Below, piece after piece: positions 10,625-24,873 of a stretch of 64,000 bases of DNA. Numbering within the stretch: position 1 is the first letter of the stretch; the number at the start of each line of letters is the position of its first letter. The notes under the pieces were generated by a model. It was not told the origin of the DNA and ran no database searches. It saw only the letters and a program-made list of their open reading frames with translations. The translations under genes were made by a program, and so were the position numbers. The stretch lies in assembly GCF_041260155.1 (NCBI RefSeq), contig NC_091931.1, forward strand, positions 46,137,433 through 46,201,432, read 5' to 3'. Source of the DNA: Ptychodera flava. Its lineage: Eukaryota > Hemichordata > Enteropneusta > Ptychoderidae.

Positions 10625-11452
10625 CAGGTGCAGCCAACGAACAATGCACTTTTAAATGGGTCCGTACTATGATAAGATATATTGTGCATGAACAGTAATG
10701 TGAACTGACTAATTTTAAGTTATGAGGGTAATTAATTAGCTGTTCATAATTTGCCCTCCCCCTGAAAATTTTTCGACTTACCCTCCCGCACTCAAATTTC
10801 ATTTTTACCCACTCCCCACTTATTTTTGCCTGTTTCCCCTCCCCACTGTGAATTTTTGAAGCTCCCCTGCCCTGTGGCAAAAAAAACTTGCCGATTTCCC
10901 CTGCCCTGGAAGAGATTCCTCTCAAAATTTTGTCATTCCATTTCCCCTGCAGACATGAAGCTACCCTACCATGTGGTGAAAACAATTGTTGATTTTGTCG
11001 ATTTTTTTCGCTATGTCTTACTTTAAAATTAACGACCAGTTTGTTAATCTTCACACTAACAGCCAAAACACAATTTAGACATAAAAACACACTGAAGCAC
11101 ATACAAGACAAGCTGGGTGATGTATGAAGCCACTTTCCCTTTATTACAAGGCTAAGTAATCTGGGTAACCTGTAAAAGGTATTAGTACTTACCCTGTGTC
11201 CCCATCCCCGGAAACACCATCGCTCAACCTCCCCTGTCCCTGTTTTAAAAGTAGCTCCCCCTCTCCTCGTTTTCGCCAAGCCCTGTCCCCAGGACAATCA
11301 ACCGATAGCTACCCTGCCCGACAAAAAACTAAAATTTGCTCCCCTGCCACCTAAAATATGTCCCCTGCCCAAGCAAAATTTAAATTTCCCCTGCCCTCAA
11401 AAATTGCTCCCGGAATAGCTTTTTCGATGAATAGCTCCGTTGGCTGCACCTG
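10625..11452. mobile_element. TIR element with CAGGTGCAGCCAACG ends
   Basis: The perfect 15-bp inverted ends CAGGTGCAGCCAACG are flanked by TAACTG (10619-10624 and 11453-11458), a 6-bp target duplication. The interior consists largely of degenerate short repeats with CCCCTGCCCTG and AAATTT cores. These create a 232-codon open frame on the minus strand (10599-11297) rich in Gly and Arg. It has no domain, runs past the element end and is best read as a by-product of the repeat. Confidence 0.7.
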
Positions 11453-11642
11453 TAACTGGTACGTATAAAAACGTTTTTTTCTAACAACAAATATTTCTGA
11501 CATTGAGAACCACATGTGCGAGGTTGAAAAATGTGCCAACACGGAAAAGTTTTTATTTGCGCGAATATCACGTTTTGCAAATATATCTCTTGAAAGAATA
11601 AATTTGGTTCGGTTTCTTTACGTAGCTGGCCTATAGGGAAAG

Positions 11643-12694
11643 CCCGGTGGTGGCAGTCCCCGGGTTGGTGGGTACCCATGCGCGTTACCAAATTCACGGA
11701 AAAGGGGGTGTTTTTCTTCAGTCATCTCGGAGATTCTAGGTCCGTGAAATCGAGAAAAAGGGGTACTTTTTCAGAGTAACCTCCGAGATTAGGGGTAGTC
11801 CTTTCATAATCTCCCTAGGACACTAAATCTGGTCTAGTCTCACTCACAAAGAAAATGAAAAACAGTACCGTACGTTTGTAAGTAAAGTAAAGTAAAGTAA
11901 GCCTTTATTGAAATCGTATCCCAGTTGGGATCTTGATCATAAAGTACAATAAAGGTTTTGCAAAAACAACAATGAAAGAGTTATATAATATATATATAAA
12001 TATAAATATCTATACATGAGGTCAACATAATAAAGGTTCATAAATAGTTTACTTTGTCTTTTTCATTTTGTCTTGTCTGAGTTTAAAACATGTATGTATG
12101 TATTTTCCCAATTCACATAGTGATGCTTTATTTGTCCTTGAAAAGATGCTTACAAGGTCTTGTGTGCCTCTGAATGCGTTTTTACAAATGTTTAGTTTAC
12201 TGAAAAAATCATGTCTAATGTCTGTGTATCCTTTGCAATGAAAAAGAAAATGTATCTCATCTTCTACTTGTTTGTTTTGGCAAATTGGGCATGCTCTGTC
12301 TATGACATCAAGGTTTCTATATCTACCTGTTTCTATGTGTAGTATATATATGTGTGCACTAATGCGTAACTTGCACAGGGCTGATCTGTGATCTGGGTTT
12401 TTTATAACATGAAAGTAGCTTTCGAGAGAGAAATCTTTTTTCAACTCTCTGTATGTACATATGACGTATACATGCCCATCACTTAGGGTCCAACCTCCAG
12501 GGTCAACTCTGGAAGTCAACATATACTAACCTCCTAGATTTCGAAAATAAGGGTATGTTTTTTACAGCTAATTTCTCCCAGATTTGCCACAAATAGGGGG
12601 TGTTTTTCTCAGAAATATTCTAGGAAAGGGGGTACTTTTCAAACTTGGGTAACAAGTATGGGTACCCACCAACCCGGGGACTGCCACCGCCGGG
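11643..12694. mobile_element. TIR element with 8-bp target duplication (hAT-type length)
   Basis: The inverted ends share GGTGGCAGTCCCCGGG and TTGGTGGGTACCCAT. The direct 8-bp duplication AGGGAAAG lies at 11635-11642 and 12695-12702. Subterminal parts on both sides have G-run plus GTGTTTTTCT blocks. An 8-bp duplication is usual for hAT, and also possible for Merlin or P elements. A LINE fragment sits in the interior. No transposase is visible. Confidence 0.75.
11880..12525 (-). pseudogene. 5'-truncated LINE inside the TIR element
   Basis: A minus-strand frame (12522-12049) carries a LINE ORF2 tail: LRISAHIYILHIETGRYR followed by an intact zinc knuckle, CPICQNKQVEDEIHFLFHC (C-x2-C-x9-H-x4-C). 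The 3' end contains the hairpin TCCCAGTTGGGA and a pentanucleotide tail (TTTAC repeats on the minus strand). It starts abruptly at about 12525, as expected for incomplete reverse transcription. It differs in sequence from the copy at 4487-5240. Confidence 0.8.
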
Positions 12695-12857
12695 AGGGAA
12701 AGTTAGGCCTACTGCAGTTACTGGCTCATGGAGAAGGGGCTCATGTCTTTAGGAACAGCAGGACCGTCTTTCACGAGTTACTGGCCCGGCATGAAAATAG
12801 CTGGTCTCGGGCCATCGGGTTTGCGTACATGGAATCTACAACTACATCTCAAACAAC

Positions 12858-12935
12858 GGGCGAGTTGGCATCGGGCGAGTTGGTATCGCGAGCGAGTTGG
12901 AATCGGGCGAGTTGGTTCTGGGCGGGTTGGAACAG
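12858..12935 (+). repeat. 15-bp tandem repeat GGGCGAGTTGGNATC, about 5 units
   Basis: Five imperfect units follow each other, such as GGGCGAGTTGGCATC and GGGCGAGTTGGTATC. Reverse-complement units occur at 10566-10600. Open frames across it are periodic artefacts. Confidence 0.7.
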
Positions 12936-13076
12936 GTGCGCGCGAGTTGACTGTAATTCTTTAATACAGTGCGGACGCACATAGGCGATTTTTCCGTTGT
13001 TGCTAGGCGTGTCTATTCCAGATTCTGTCGTCGTTAAGGCGAGACGACGGGCGCCACCGAGTAGAAGCTGACTGAC

Positions 13077-16246
<3,170 letters not shown>

Positions 16247-16259
16247 CCTTAACAATATT

Positions 16260-17670
16260 CCTGACTGTCCGGCAATTTTATGTAGTTTTGGCAATATGGA
16301 AGCTTGGAATAAGTGTTGAATGTGTTTCAAAAATTGTCTGGGTGTAGTACCCTTAGATAAATTACAACATGCAGGACACAGAAATATTTTATTTTATCTG
16401 AAATGAATACCAAGATGACTAAACCAAAGTCTCAGCAGTCCTGCAATCATTTTTGAAGGCAATATATGTCTGGATGTCCGCTTAGACATAAGAGCAAATA
16501 ATACCTGAAATATACAGTAAAGCCCCATTTAGCTGTATCTTTTCTACACATGCACTTTGCAATGCTCACCAAAATATATTATCTGATTTTCAAAGATAGC
16601 TTTTGCATTCCCTGTCATTACTTGAATCCATATTTGGAAGCCAAAAATAAGTTGTACATTCTTCACCAAATTTCAAAACTTTTTTATCACATTTTGGGAA
16701 GGACTTTGGCTTTAGTCACTTTTGATTGGAAATCATATTTAAAAATAATCCTAAAAATATAGCTAATGTGCCTTAAAACAAAACACCTTTTTCCTAAAAA
16801 AGAGTATGTAGGTTGTTTTACAATGATCAGACGTAGGCTTACTTTGTTAAAAGAAAGGAAAAAATCATTTATAACAAGTTACAAAATGGATACGAAGCAT
16901 GATTTCTGAACAAAATGGCAATGATGATGAAAAATGAAATTCTAAAAAAAACGACAGAGATGGCAAAGGTCATTGGTAGAGGGCGGCTTTATTTACTCGC
17001 TAGGTCATGGTCGATGGTGTTTTGGGCACATTTTAAGTTAACATTTCCGTCTCACGGCTTTAATACAAAAACCGAATACGTAGTCTCAAAGCTCAGTATC
17101 TGAGCTATCGATCACTGGCGAAATCTAACTTGGGGACGACAAGGTGACGGAGTAAAACGCTAAAATTTAGGGCGGTGTGAGTAATTTTGAGGGTAGGAAC
17201 GCACGCGACGACTTTGTTTTTCACCATATTTTTTCACAAAATGGACAATTTTGTGTTGAAAGTCTGTACCGCCCTAAAGGTTACGTAGACATCTTTCATA
17301 GTATTCAGTTTTTACGGCACACGGAACACAGGTAGACAGACCCTAAGCGAAAAATATCCGTGGTTTCAATTGCAGAATGCAGCGATATAAATTTGAATTT
17401 TTTCGTTCCATACCCCCCACGAAGAGAAGTTCGATTTGGTGCGTTCCGACTATGTGCGTCGCCACTGATAGGCCAAACCCGGAATTCGAATCGACCATCG
17501 ACCACGGTACAAACAAAGCCATGTGCGCAAACGCGCGCGCACAGACGTACGTGTATTTTCATACGCGTTCAGTACACATGTGGGTTTGTTTGTACCGGCA
17601 TCACGTGATTATTTGGGCGTACTGAGTATGTAGAACGGCGTACGCATCGCGTCCTTTTTATTCCGGAGTA
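16260..17670. other. No gene recognised
   Basis: It includes a short repeat AAGTTAACATTTCCGTCTCA near 17034 that also occurs near 13318. From about 17150 the sequence becomes CpG-rich. No exon or domain is supported. Confidence 0.4.
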
Positions 17671-18000
17671 GAACCATTCGGTACCATTTCACAAGTGGTA
17701 TAGCCACAAACTGATGACGTCAAAGATGTGCGTACTTATGGAAATGAGGTCAAAGGTTACGTTCTAAAAGGGGCGATAAATTATTTTTGGGTAAGAGTTA
17801 GGAATGGGGGCTTGGAAACTTAGGGGGAAATGATTGAAAAGAAGGGTCCCAATTTTTTACTATTTTCACTCCTTTCCCTCATTTTGCAGTATCCTATTTC
17901 TCTATCCATGTCTTCTTCAGCCAGCCTGATACCTATGTGGAAGCAATGGTTGATTAATGACAAGGGAGAGAAGTGTTATTTTTAAGTTACGTTTTTTTGC

Positions 18001-18085
18001 ACAACAACTATTACCGCTACCGGGGGTCGAACCCAGCACCTGCAGAATGTGAAGCACTACCTATAACCTGTACTCCACGAGAACA
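18001..18085 (-). repeat. tRNA-like fragment (possible SINE head)
   Basis: Read on the minus strand, a B-box-like GGGTTCGACCCC is preceded by about 60 nt with a weak A-box-like region. Pairing of the arms is poor, so it is not called as a tRNA gene. A SINE head or degenerate tRNA is the likely source. Confidence 0.3.
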
Positions 18086-18850
18086 AGTTGCGAGAGAGGG
18101 ATGCAACGTTTCACATAAACGTTAGGATGACAATGCTAAGCAGGAACTGATGAATTTATAATGTTCACTTGTAATGATTTGAAAGTCTTTTACGCATTTT
18201 CCTTCTTTTATTGAATTAATGCCTCTGAATTGATTGCTTTAGTGCCTGTCTCTATTTTTTTCTCTGCATTGTCGTGTTTGTTGTGCAGATTTGTTATTTT
18301 TTGAATATTTTTTATATTATTTGTTGTATTTGCACAGTTGAAGTATTAAATTGTCACTTGTTTAGGATGTTTTATATGTTGAAAACTTTGTGTTTGACAT
18401 TTATTATTGAATTTGTCATTTGCTGCCTTTTTTACAATACGAAAGGTGTGTGTTCCGTTCTTGACATGATACACTTTTATATAAAAGTGGTTCGTCACTC
18501 AACATGTATGCAATGCGATATTTCATTGCTATTGTAGATGAAAACGTGAACAACAATTCGTTGGATATGCCACGAAAATTACATTATAAATATTCCGCCG
18601 ATCGACGAAGTGAATTAAGTACAGAAGCAAACGAATTTCGCCGCCAATATAATGATTTAGGGTGCATATATTGTCACTAGCACGAACTTGGTCTGGTCTG
18701 TGCATTCCCAGTGTCACACATCAGCGGCAGCAGTGGCCTCCTGAGTTGTCAATGTAGGCGTGATATTAGTTTTTAGACCGTCTCAAAACATTTGGCATAA
18801 TATGTTGTTATGTGCAGAGTTGCAATTAATCGATGAAGGGGACTGTAAAC

Positions 18851-19230
18851 TTAAAGGACAGAGAATTGAAATATGTTGAACAAGCACGCCTTAGCTTTAT
18901 CGCCGAAATGCCTCCGCCACATGAACTCATAAAGATAAGTTGGAAATAAGTCTGAAGGTGTGAAGCCAATCCAATTTCGCATGGCATGCATCCACATACC
19001 TTCAAAGGTGTTGGTGTGGGCGAAGGTTTGAGGATCCACAAAATGAAGACAATGATTAGCGGTGAAATGAGAGAACTGAGGAGACTTGGACAATGAAGAA
19101 TAAGCCCCCTACCATTCATCGGAATAATATTGGAACCTGCAGGAACAAATCGATAAAGCATTGGCGTTACGTACGCCGGTCAACAGAAATTGAAAAGCAA
19201 GCACAAATATCGCGACCAATGACTCCAATC
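18851..19230 (-). pseudogene. Merlin/ISXO2-like transposase fragment, frameshifted
   Basis: One minus-strand frame (19093-18851) reads NHCLHFVDPQTFAHTNTFEG, then MW and later YLYEFMWRRHFG. This is the signature C-terminal half of the DDE transposase of the ISXO2/IS1595-Merlin family, where the Glu of the TNTFE segment corresponds to a catalytic acidic position. The upstream part (VPAGSNIIPMNG) is in another frame, so at least one frameshift separates them. A stop follows soon after the RRHFG block. Family transposases cut and paste DNA between 8-9 bp target duplications; this one cannot make a full protein. Confidence 0.7.
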
Positions 19231-19764
19231 ACCAAATGTCTGTCACTGTGTCGACTCAAGCTGTATTTGGACTTCCGGATTTTGAATTCAATATAGATTT
19301 TTTTTGTTTACATCCGTGTATTCATAAATTTCCATAATACAGCCTGGCACAAATTTATTGGAAGGCATATCGCGAAGATAAAGGAAACAAATTTGTGGAC
19401 AAAAAATTAAACCAATCAATAACAGAGTTTGAACTAATGTACAGGTGTGATTTTCGGTCTGTAGAAGAAGTTATGCAAATGAAAACATACAAAGATTTTT
19501 TGGCCGTCATATTGATTATTATTTGCATTTGAATGAACTCTGAATTCTGTTATGTAACTGTGTGCTGTCTTTGGCAACGGCTATATTGAAAAGGGGTCAA
19601 TATAGCCATTGCCGTCGGGGTCAGTTTGTACATGACAACAATTTTGATTAATAAAACGTGAGAGGGGACATATTGTACCCGGAATGAGACGGAATTATTG
19701 CCGCGGTCACATGAACTAACTAACCCTAACCCTAAAAACTCTGTGATGGTCTTCATTTGCTTGA

Positions 19765-19913
19765 TTTTGTATCGGAGGAAGCACAGTGGGAGCCAGAAAT
19801 TGGGGTTAGCTGACCAAATTGTCGGAACTCCGCTCGCTTCGCTCGCTCCGTTCCGACAATTTAGTCAGCTAACCCCAATTCCTGGCCCCCACTGTACTTC
19901 ACCCGATACAAAA
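19765..19913. repeat. Foldback of about 149 bp
   Basis: Arms beginning TTTTGTATCGG and including AATTGGGGTTAGCTGAC and AATTGTCGGAAC pair with few mismatches around a GCTCGCTTCGCTCGCTCC centre. It is probably a MITE and lies inside the Merlin-like region. Confidence 0.8.
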
Positions 19914-20092
19914 ACTAAGCAGTCGGAGATTGTGACAGTGATTTGAAGAAAGTGCAAATTTATATTATTTTAACCTTATTAGTTAGTCAGTGCCGCAATG
20001 ACAGGGCGTCTGTGTTTTGTGTACGGCGATTTTGACGTCATCAGTTTGTGGCTATACCACTTGTAAAATGATGCCAACCATTCTACAAGCCT

Positions 20093-20419
20093 AACGCGGA
20101 GCCCGCAGATCGACGATATATGGAGAAAAAAATAGTAAAATTTCAGATGGTTTGCTTTTGGCCTGTAGCCTACATTCTCCCTCTTGCCTGATTAAAACAT
20201 TCCCAAAAGTGAATATACCAAAATAAACTTGGTATATGCACAGTCCCTGTAATATATGTTTGGAAAACAGCAGACTTATAATACTGGACTGAAACCGTGA
20301 ATAAAAATGAGAGGGGAAATGAGTTTCATAGCAGGATATCCAACAGATGAGCAACTTATAAAAATTTCAAATTTAGCTTTAAGGTGTGAGCGCCTCTCAA
20401 GTGAAAGACTTAACCTTCA
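20093..20419. other. No feature seen
   Basis: AT-rich spacer between the Merlin-like region and the large foldback. Confidence 0.4.
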
Positions 20420-20928
20420 CTATAGGGAAAAAGTGCGTGACTAGAGCGAGAAACTGACGCTTTCTCGCAATCGGTGAGAATCTGTTCTTATTCTCACCGC
20501 TGTTGGTGGGAAAATTTTAATCTCCACTGGAGATTGGTGAGAAATGCACTCCTTGGCGAGAATCAAGTGTGATAACAAATTCTCACCGGTGAGAATGGAA
20601 ATTCTCACTAAGTACAGCGAGAATTGAAATTCACTGGCGAGAATCATCAAGACTCGCCGTTCGGAGCTTTATGATTCTCGCCAATGAACGGCGACTCTTG
20701 ATGATTCTCGCCAGTGAATTTCAATTCTCACTGTACTTAGTGAGAATTTCCATTTTCACCGGTGAGAATTTATTCTCACACTTGACTCTCGCCAAGGAGT
20801 GCATTTCTCACCAATCTCCAGTGGAGATTAAAATTTTCTCACCGACAGCGGTGAGAATAAGAACAGATTCTCACCGATTGCGAGAAAGCGTCAATTTCTC
20901 GCTCTAGTCACGCACTTTTTCCCTATAG
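20420..20928. repeat. Large foldback built from small GAGAATN palindromes (509 bp)
   Basis: The arms (about 20420-20660 and 20690-20928) are almost perfect reverse complements, ending at CTATAGGGAAAAAGTGCG. Each arm contains smaller self-complementary units such as TTCTCACCGGTGAGAA and TCTCCACTGGAGA, and many copies of TTCTCACC, TTCTCGCC or their complements. The same artefactual protein can be read from each arm in opposite directions, so the open frames there are not genes. Low divergence between arms implies recent formation or ongoing correction. Confidence 0.92.
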
Positions 20929-21049
20929 GGCCTAGTGCTTTTTTTCAAAATTTCCTGAATGAAACTTTGAACCATTCTGTCACCAAATCAACAATAAAAA
21001 TTGGGAGTCACCGTGCAAAGTTTGGAACTAGCGAAACAAAGTACCAAAC

Positions 21050-21600
21050 ATTGACTTTCAAAATTATTCATGGAAATGCACCCGTTTATTCATCATCCAC
21101 TCGCACGGGTCCGTTACTTCCCACTAACATCTGATTTCGGGGAGCATCCAGGTGCCCGGACAGGCAAGATACCTTGGCAAGCAAAGATGCTGTTTATTTG
21201 AGAGAATTGGTTAAATTATATGTACCAGCCATGAGCCAATGAGAATATACGTTCAACACCTCTTCGTGGTAATTTCAACAAGATATACGGTCAGAGAGCG
21301 TTTTCTGTTTGTGCGCCAGCACTCTGGAATGTCTTGCCGATGGAATGTCTTGCCGATGGAAATCAAGGCAGATAGAACTGTTGACAATTTTAAGCGCAAT
21401 TTGAAAACTTACCTTTTTAATCATTTTATTTGTAATTTTTAACAAGGCTTCCCTTGGTTAATTCTATTGTTTTTATCCAGTGAGTTTCTCTTTTTAGCTT
21501 AAAGTGTTGTTGTACTTTTGTTATTTTACTTTGTATTCTGTTATGTACAATGTACTGAGACACGTGTAGTGCATTTGAAACAAATTCTTAATAATAATGA
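21050..21600 (+). pseudogene. 5'-truncated LINE 3' end with (AAT)n tail
   Basis: In frame it reads YGQRAFSVCAPALWNVLPME, the standard LINE ORF2 end. A 16-bp tandem duplication (21325-21340 and 21341-21356) shifts the frame before DNFKRNLKTYLFNHF. The 3' region has a degenerate hairpin and ends in AATAATAATGATAATAATA. It is the same family as 62440-62885. Confidence 0.8.
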
Positions 21601-21752
21601 TAATAATAATAGGTTGAATACTACTTTATTTGCCATCACTATATTTTTAAGTGCATTAAGCATTACTTAACATGAAAATGTTTAAATGATATTTACACAA
21701 AAGTATTATTCAGGTTTATTTAATATTATGTGCAAATAATATTATGTGTTAA

Positions 21753-23285
21753 GGCTGCGGTCACAAATAATGGGTAGGGGGTGCTGGAGGAATCACGACT
21801 GAACTATTTTATTTCAGATCCCCCCTAAATACCCTAAAGCATTTTCAAGTCCCCCAGTCTATATGTTAGAAAATTTTCAAGCCCCTCCCCCCCATTATCA
21901 TATAGCCGCATGTTTATTAGGGATGCAAGCAAAGAAAAAATACACATGTAGTGGGGACTCTGCTCGCAGATGTTCAACAGTACCTGTTATTAGCAGTTAG
22001 TACAGCCATATTCCTAAGGCATTTTAAAACACATCAGTGGACTTTTTTGATTTATCAGTCAAAGCCGACTTTACTTAATCCAACTTGATGAAAGGCCAAT
22101 GGCATCTGCTGAAGTGCACACAAAATGACGATCATGAGAGATTGTGAATTCCTGGCTATACTAGATGCTACTTATTAAGTTATACAGGAAGGATAAAATA
22201 TTCCATCAAATAAACATTTAAATCTCTCAAATTTTTGGCGTAATAATTGTAAACTTAGTAAAATTGAAATAATTCCATCTGTTCATTTAAATAGAGTCTT
22301 GACTGTACAAAGTTTTACTATTGTTATTTTATGATGAGAATGTGAAAATTTAGGAAATCAAACATGATGACCCCATCGTTTTTCTTTAATTTTTTATTAT
22401 TCTCATATACCAGAATTCAAAAATCTGTGATAACTTTGAAGTCTCCTGGTCTTCCATGTATTGTTTTCTGGCATGATCTTGTGTACAAGTATGTTTCACT
22501 TTCATGAGCATCACATGACCTGAACTCTTCTTCAGCTACTTCATAGCAGAGCTATCTCTGTCACTGCTGCATGGTATGCAGTGACAGTGACACTGCCCAT
22601 AGGCAGTAGCAGGACAGTAGCTGTATCAACTTTGATAATTTTGACAATAATTTTGATCAGTTTATACAACTGCATTCTTGTTCTTTTTCCTACAGTGTGT
22701 TGAACAATCCAGTAATCAATCAGCTTGCCAACAGAGTCTGTGAATATAAACCCTGCATTTGTATCATTGACAAATGACTGTCAGTTTGAACGCTAATTCA
22801 ATTATCACCCAATATTCATATAAACAAGTTTTTGTTGACAAACTGAATATTGTGTGTTTCAGCATGCTGTAGGGAGACGGCAAGAAACTGTATTAGATAT
22901 ACTGCATAGAAATATTGAAAACATTATGCACATGCAACTTCTGCTCTGACACTAGGCCTATTTGTTTGTTTTCTTACAGAAATTATCATACATTTTTAGA
23001 TTTTTTCAAAACAAGTGTATTGAAATGCGCCAAATGGTTCCAGATCTCATTTAATTATTAATAAAATTGGAACGATTGGATCACATTAACATGTTATTAA
23101 ATTTACCTTGAAAAAAAACACCAAAACTTGGGATCATAAAAAAGGGGAACTAAAAAATTTTCAGGTGCCCCATTATAGGCAGTGCAAAATTTTCAAGTCC
23201 CCCCTCTACTACCCCCCAAAATTTTTGAATCCCCATCCCCCTCCAAATTCCTCCAGCCCCCTCCTGTTTTTTTGTGAACGCAGCA
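21753..23285 (-). mobile_element. Harbinger-like non-autonomous element, copy 2, inverted
   Basis: The ends are GGCTGCGGTCACAAATAA and, inverted with one terminal change, TGCTGCGTTCACAAAAAA, flanked by TAA (21750-21752, 23286-23288). Internal order is reversed relative to copy 1 at 13801-15514, sharing subterminal GGGGGACTTGAAAATTTT blocks and the CATGCTGTAGGGAGAC region. It lacks the TA microsatellite. Confidence 0.75.
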
Positions 23286-23288
23286 TAA

Positions 23289-23654
23289 GTGGTGGAAAAT
23301 GCAAACTTATAATCAATAGAAAGCTCATAGCATTCTAACATAACGTGATAACATTATCATGACAAAACCACAATAAATAATGTTTATACACATAAAACAT
23401 GGCATTTGATGATAAAATAAGATTGTAGACACACTGTTTTCACATAACATAAGATATTGCTAAATCACAGCTATTGCACAAAAATAATTCTTTGTGCACA
23501 TTTTATTTATTTAGATTGTTATACTACTGTATAACAATATAGGCAAGAAAAATTAAATGAAGATAATAAAGTTTTCAAATTAATTAAGAAAGACTTCAGT
23601 TAAGAGATTTATCAAACAGACAATGATTTCAATTACGTAAAAATATCTAAAAAT
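23289..23654. other. No feature seen
   Basis: AT-rich sequence between repeats. Confidence 0.4.
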
Positions 23655-23880
23655 TCAAACTTAGTGATCACAATCTTGAAATTGAATTAGGCAGAAGACA
23701 AAAACCTAAGATACCAGCAGATAGTAGATTTTGCAAAAAATGCCACAGTAAAGCAATTAAAGATGAGATGCATTTTATTTCTGATTGCCAGTTTTATAAC
23801 AAATAAAGACAGTCTTTGTTTAAAAGCTGTAATTTGCAAGTTGTTGATAAAGACAACAGAGAGGGTACTTTGCATTGATC
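23655..23880 (+). pseudogene. LINE ORF2 zinc-knuckle fragment
   Basis: The plus strand encodes LSDHNLEIELGRRQKPKIP, then FCKKCHSKAIKDEMHFISDC (C-x2-C-x9-H-x4-C) and a stop soon after. It is clearly the same family as 4487-5240 but keeps both first cysteines. Confidence 0.7.
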
Positions 23881-24240
23881 CATGGCATTATAAACAGTTT
23901 GGCCTTAGGGGTTATTTCTGAAGAAAACTATATTCTAGTCCTAGTTATGTTTCGCCAATACTATTGGAGATGTGTTCTACAATTTCAAAATATACATGCT
24001 GAATTGGCAGGCATATACTTTATTGTTTTTTTCCTTTTGTATTATCATAAAATGTTTTCTGTATTGTGATCTTATTTAGTTATTATTACAACTTTTCTTT
24101 CCATACTGTATCCACAGAAGGTATAGTAGTGTAATAAAGTTATTACTATACAGTTTAAACCATAAATAATAATACTTACACATAAAATAATGCATTATGC
24201 ACAAAATATATAAATTTAAAATGCTACTGTAGACACGTAC
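23881..24240. other. No feature seen
   Basis: AT-rich; possibly the decayed 3' region of the preceding LINE fragment. Confidence 0.35.
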
Positions 24241-24314
24241 TTAGCCTAGACCCTATTCGTTGCTTTCGGCCTTCATCCCCAAAGGCCGAATTCGACGAAT
24301 AGGGTCTAGGCTAA
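24241..24314. repeat. Foldback 1 of a cluster (74 bp)
   Basis: The perfect 20-bp arms TTAGCCTAGACCCTATTCGT / ACGAATAGGGTCTAGGCTAA enclose a second stem (TTCGGCCTT / AAGGCCGAA). Confidence 0.9.
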
Positions 24315-24395
24315 CACATAATATATAGGGCCTATAGCATTTGCATGCACATAATGGTGAATAAACCTAAAATAATACGCTATGCACATAAAATC

Positions 24396-24485
24396 TTAGC
24401 TGCAATAATTGTAGCCCACAGGCCTTTGTTTACAGTGTTAGCTACTCGGCAAACAAAGGCCCGTGGGCTACATTTATTGCAGCTA
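24396..24485. repeat. Foldback 2 of a cluster (90 bp)
   Basis: About 36-bp arms, TTAGCTGCAATAATTGTAGC and onwards, pair with the complement ending GCAGCTAA with two or three mismatches. The loop is ACAGTGTTAGCTACTCGGC. Confidence 0.9.
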
Positions 24486-24606
24486 ACAAAATCTTAATTT
24501 TTATACGTATGAAAGTATAATGCTTGCACATAAAAAATAGTGTTAGTGTTGGCAAATGAAGTAGTATTATTCAGTAATGAAATATTTATGAACCCTTCTA
24601 CAATAC

Positions 24607-24865
24607 CACAGGCACTAGACACGTCGCTTCGCGATCGCTACTGATTCACAGTAAACAGAGGGTGTGAACACAGTCGTTTGGTGGGCTATTCAGCTCTGGG
24701 ACTATTCGCCCCATAGACGAGTGTACAGAAGCAAGAAACACCTCGGGGCGTTTCTCGCTTCTGTACACTCGTCTATGGGGCGAATAGTCCCAGAGTTGAA
24801 TAGCCCACCAAACGACTGTGGTGTGAATCAGTACCGATTGCAAAGCGACATGTCTAGTGCCTGTG
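24607..24865. mobile_element. Foldback 3: MITE with CACAGGCACTAGAC ends
   Basis: The two arms of about 125 bp pair over most of their length around CACCTCGGGGCG. The flanks TACAATAC and TATTATAC agree at 6 of 8 positions, a plausible decayed 8-bp target duplication. The same short frame is readable from both arms and is not a gene. Confidence 0.8.
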
Positions 24866-24873
24866 TATTATAC

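Larger units (their letters stand above)
17671..20092 (-). mobile_element. Probable decayed Merlin element with long inverted ends
   Basis: About 65 bp at 17671-17740 recur inverted at 20025-20092, sharing ACAAGTGGTATAGCCACAAA and CTGATGACGTCAAA. Between them lies a broken minus-strand transposase of ISXO2/Merlin type. Linking the inverted repeats with the transposase is inference from position. I did not find a clean 8-9 bp target duplication. The shared block contains a perfect CRE-type TGACGTCA. Confidence 0.45.

Noticed and set aside
10599..11297. 232-codon minus-strand open frame
   Set aside because: It is produced by degenerate CCCCTGCCCTG-type repeats, runs beyond the TIR element and has no domain or start support.
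19712..19735. Telomere-like CCCTAA repeats
   Set aside because: Only about two units; too short to be an interstitial telomere.
20441..20907. Two nearly identical predicted proteins on opposite strands
   Set aside because: They are readings of the two arms of one palindrome.
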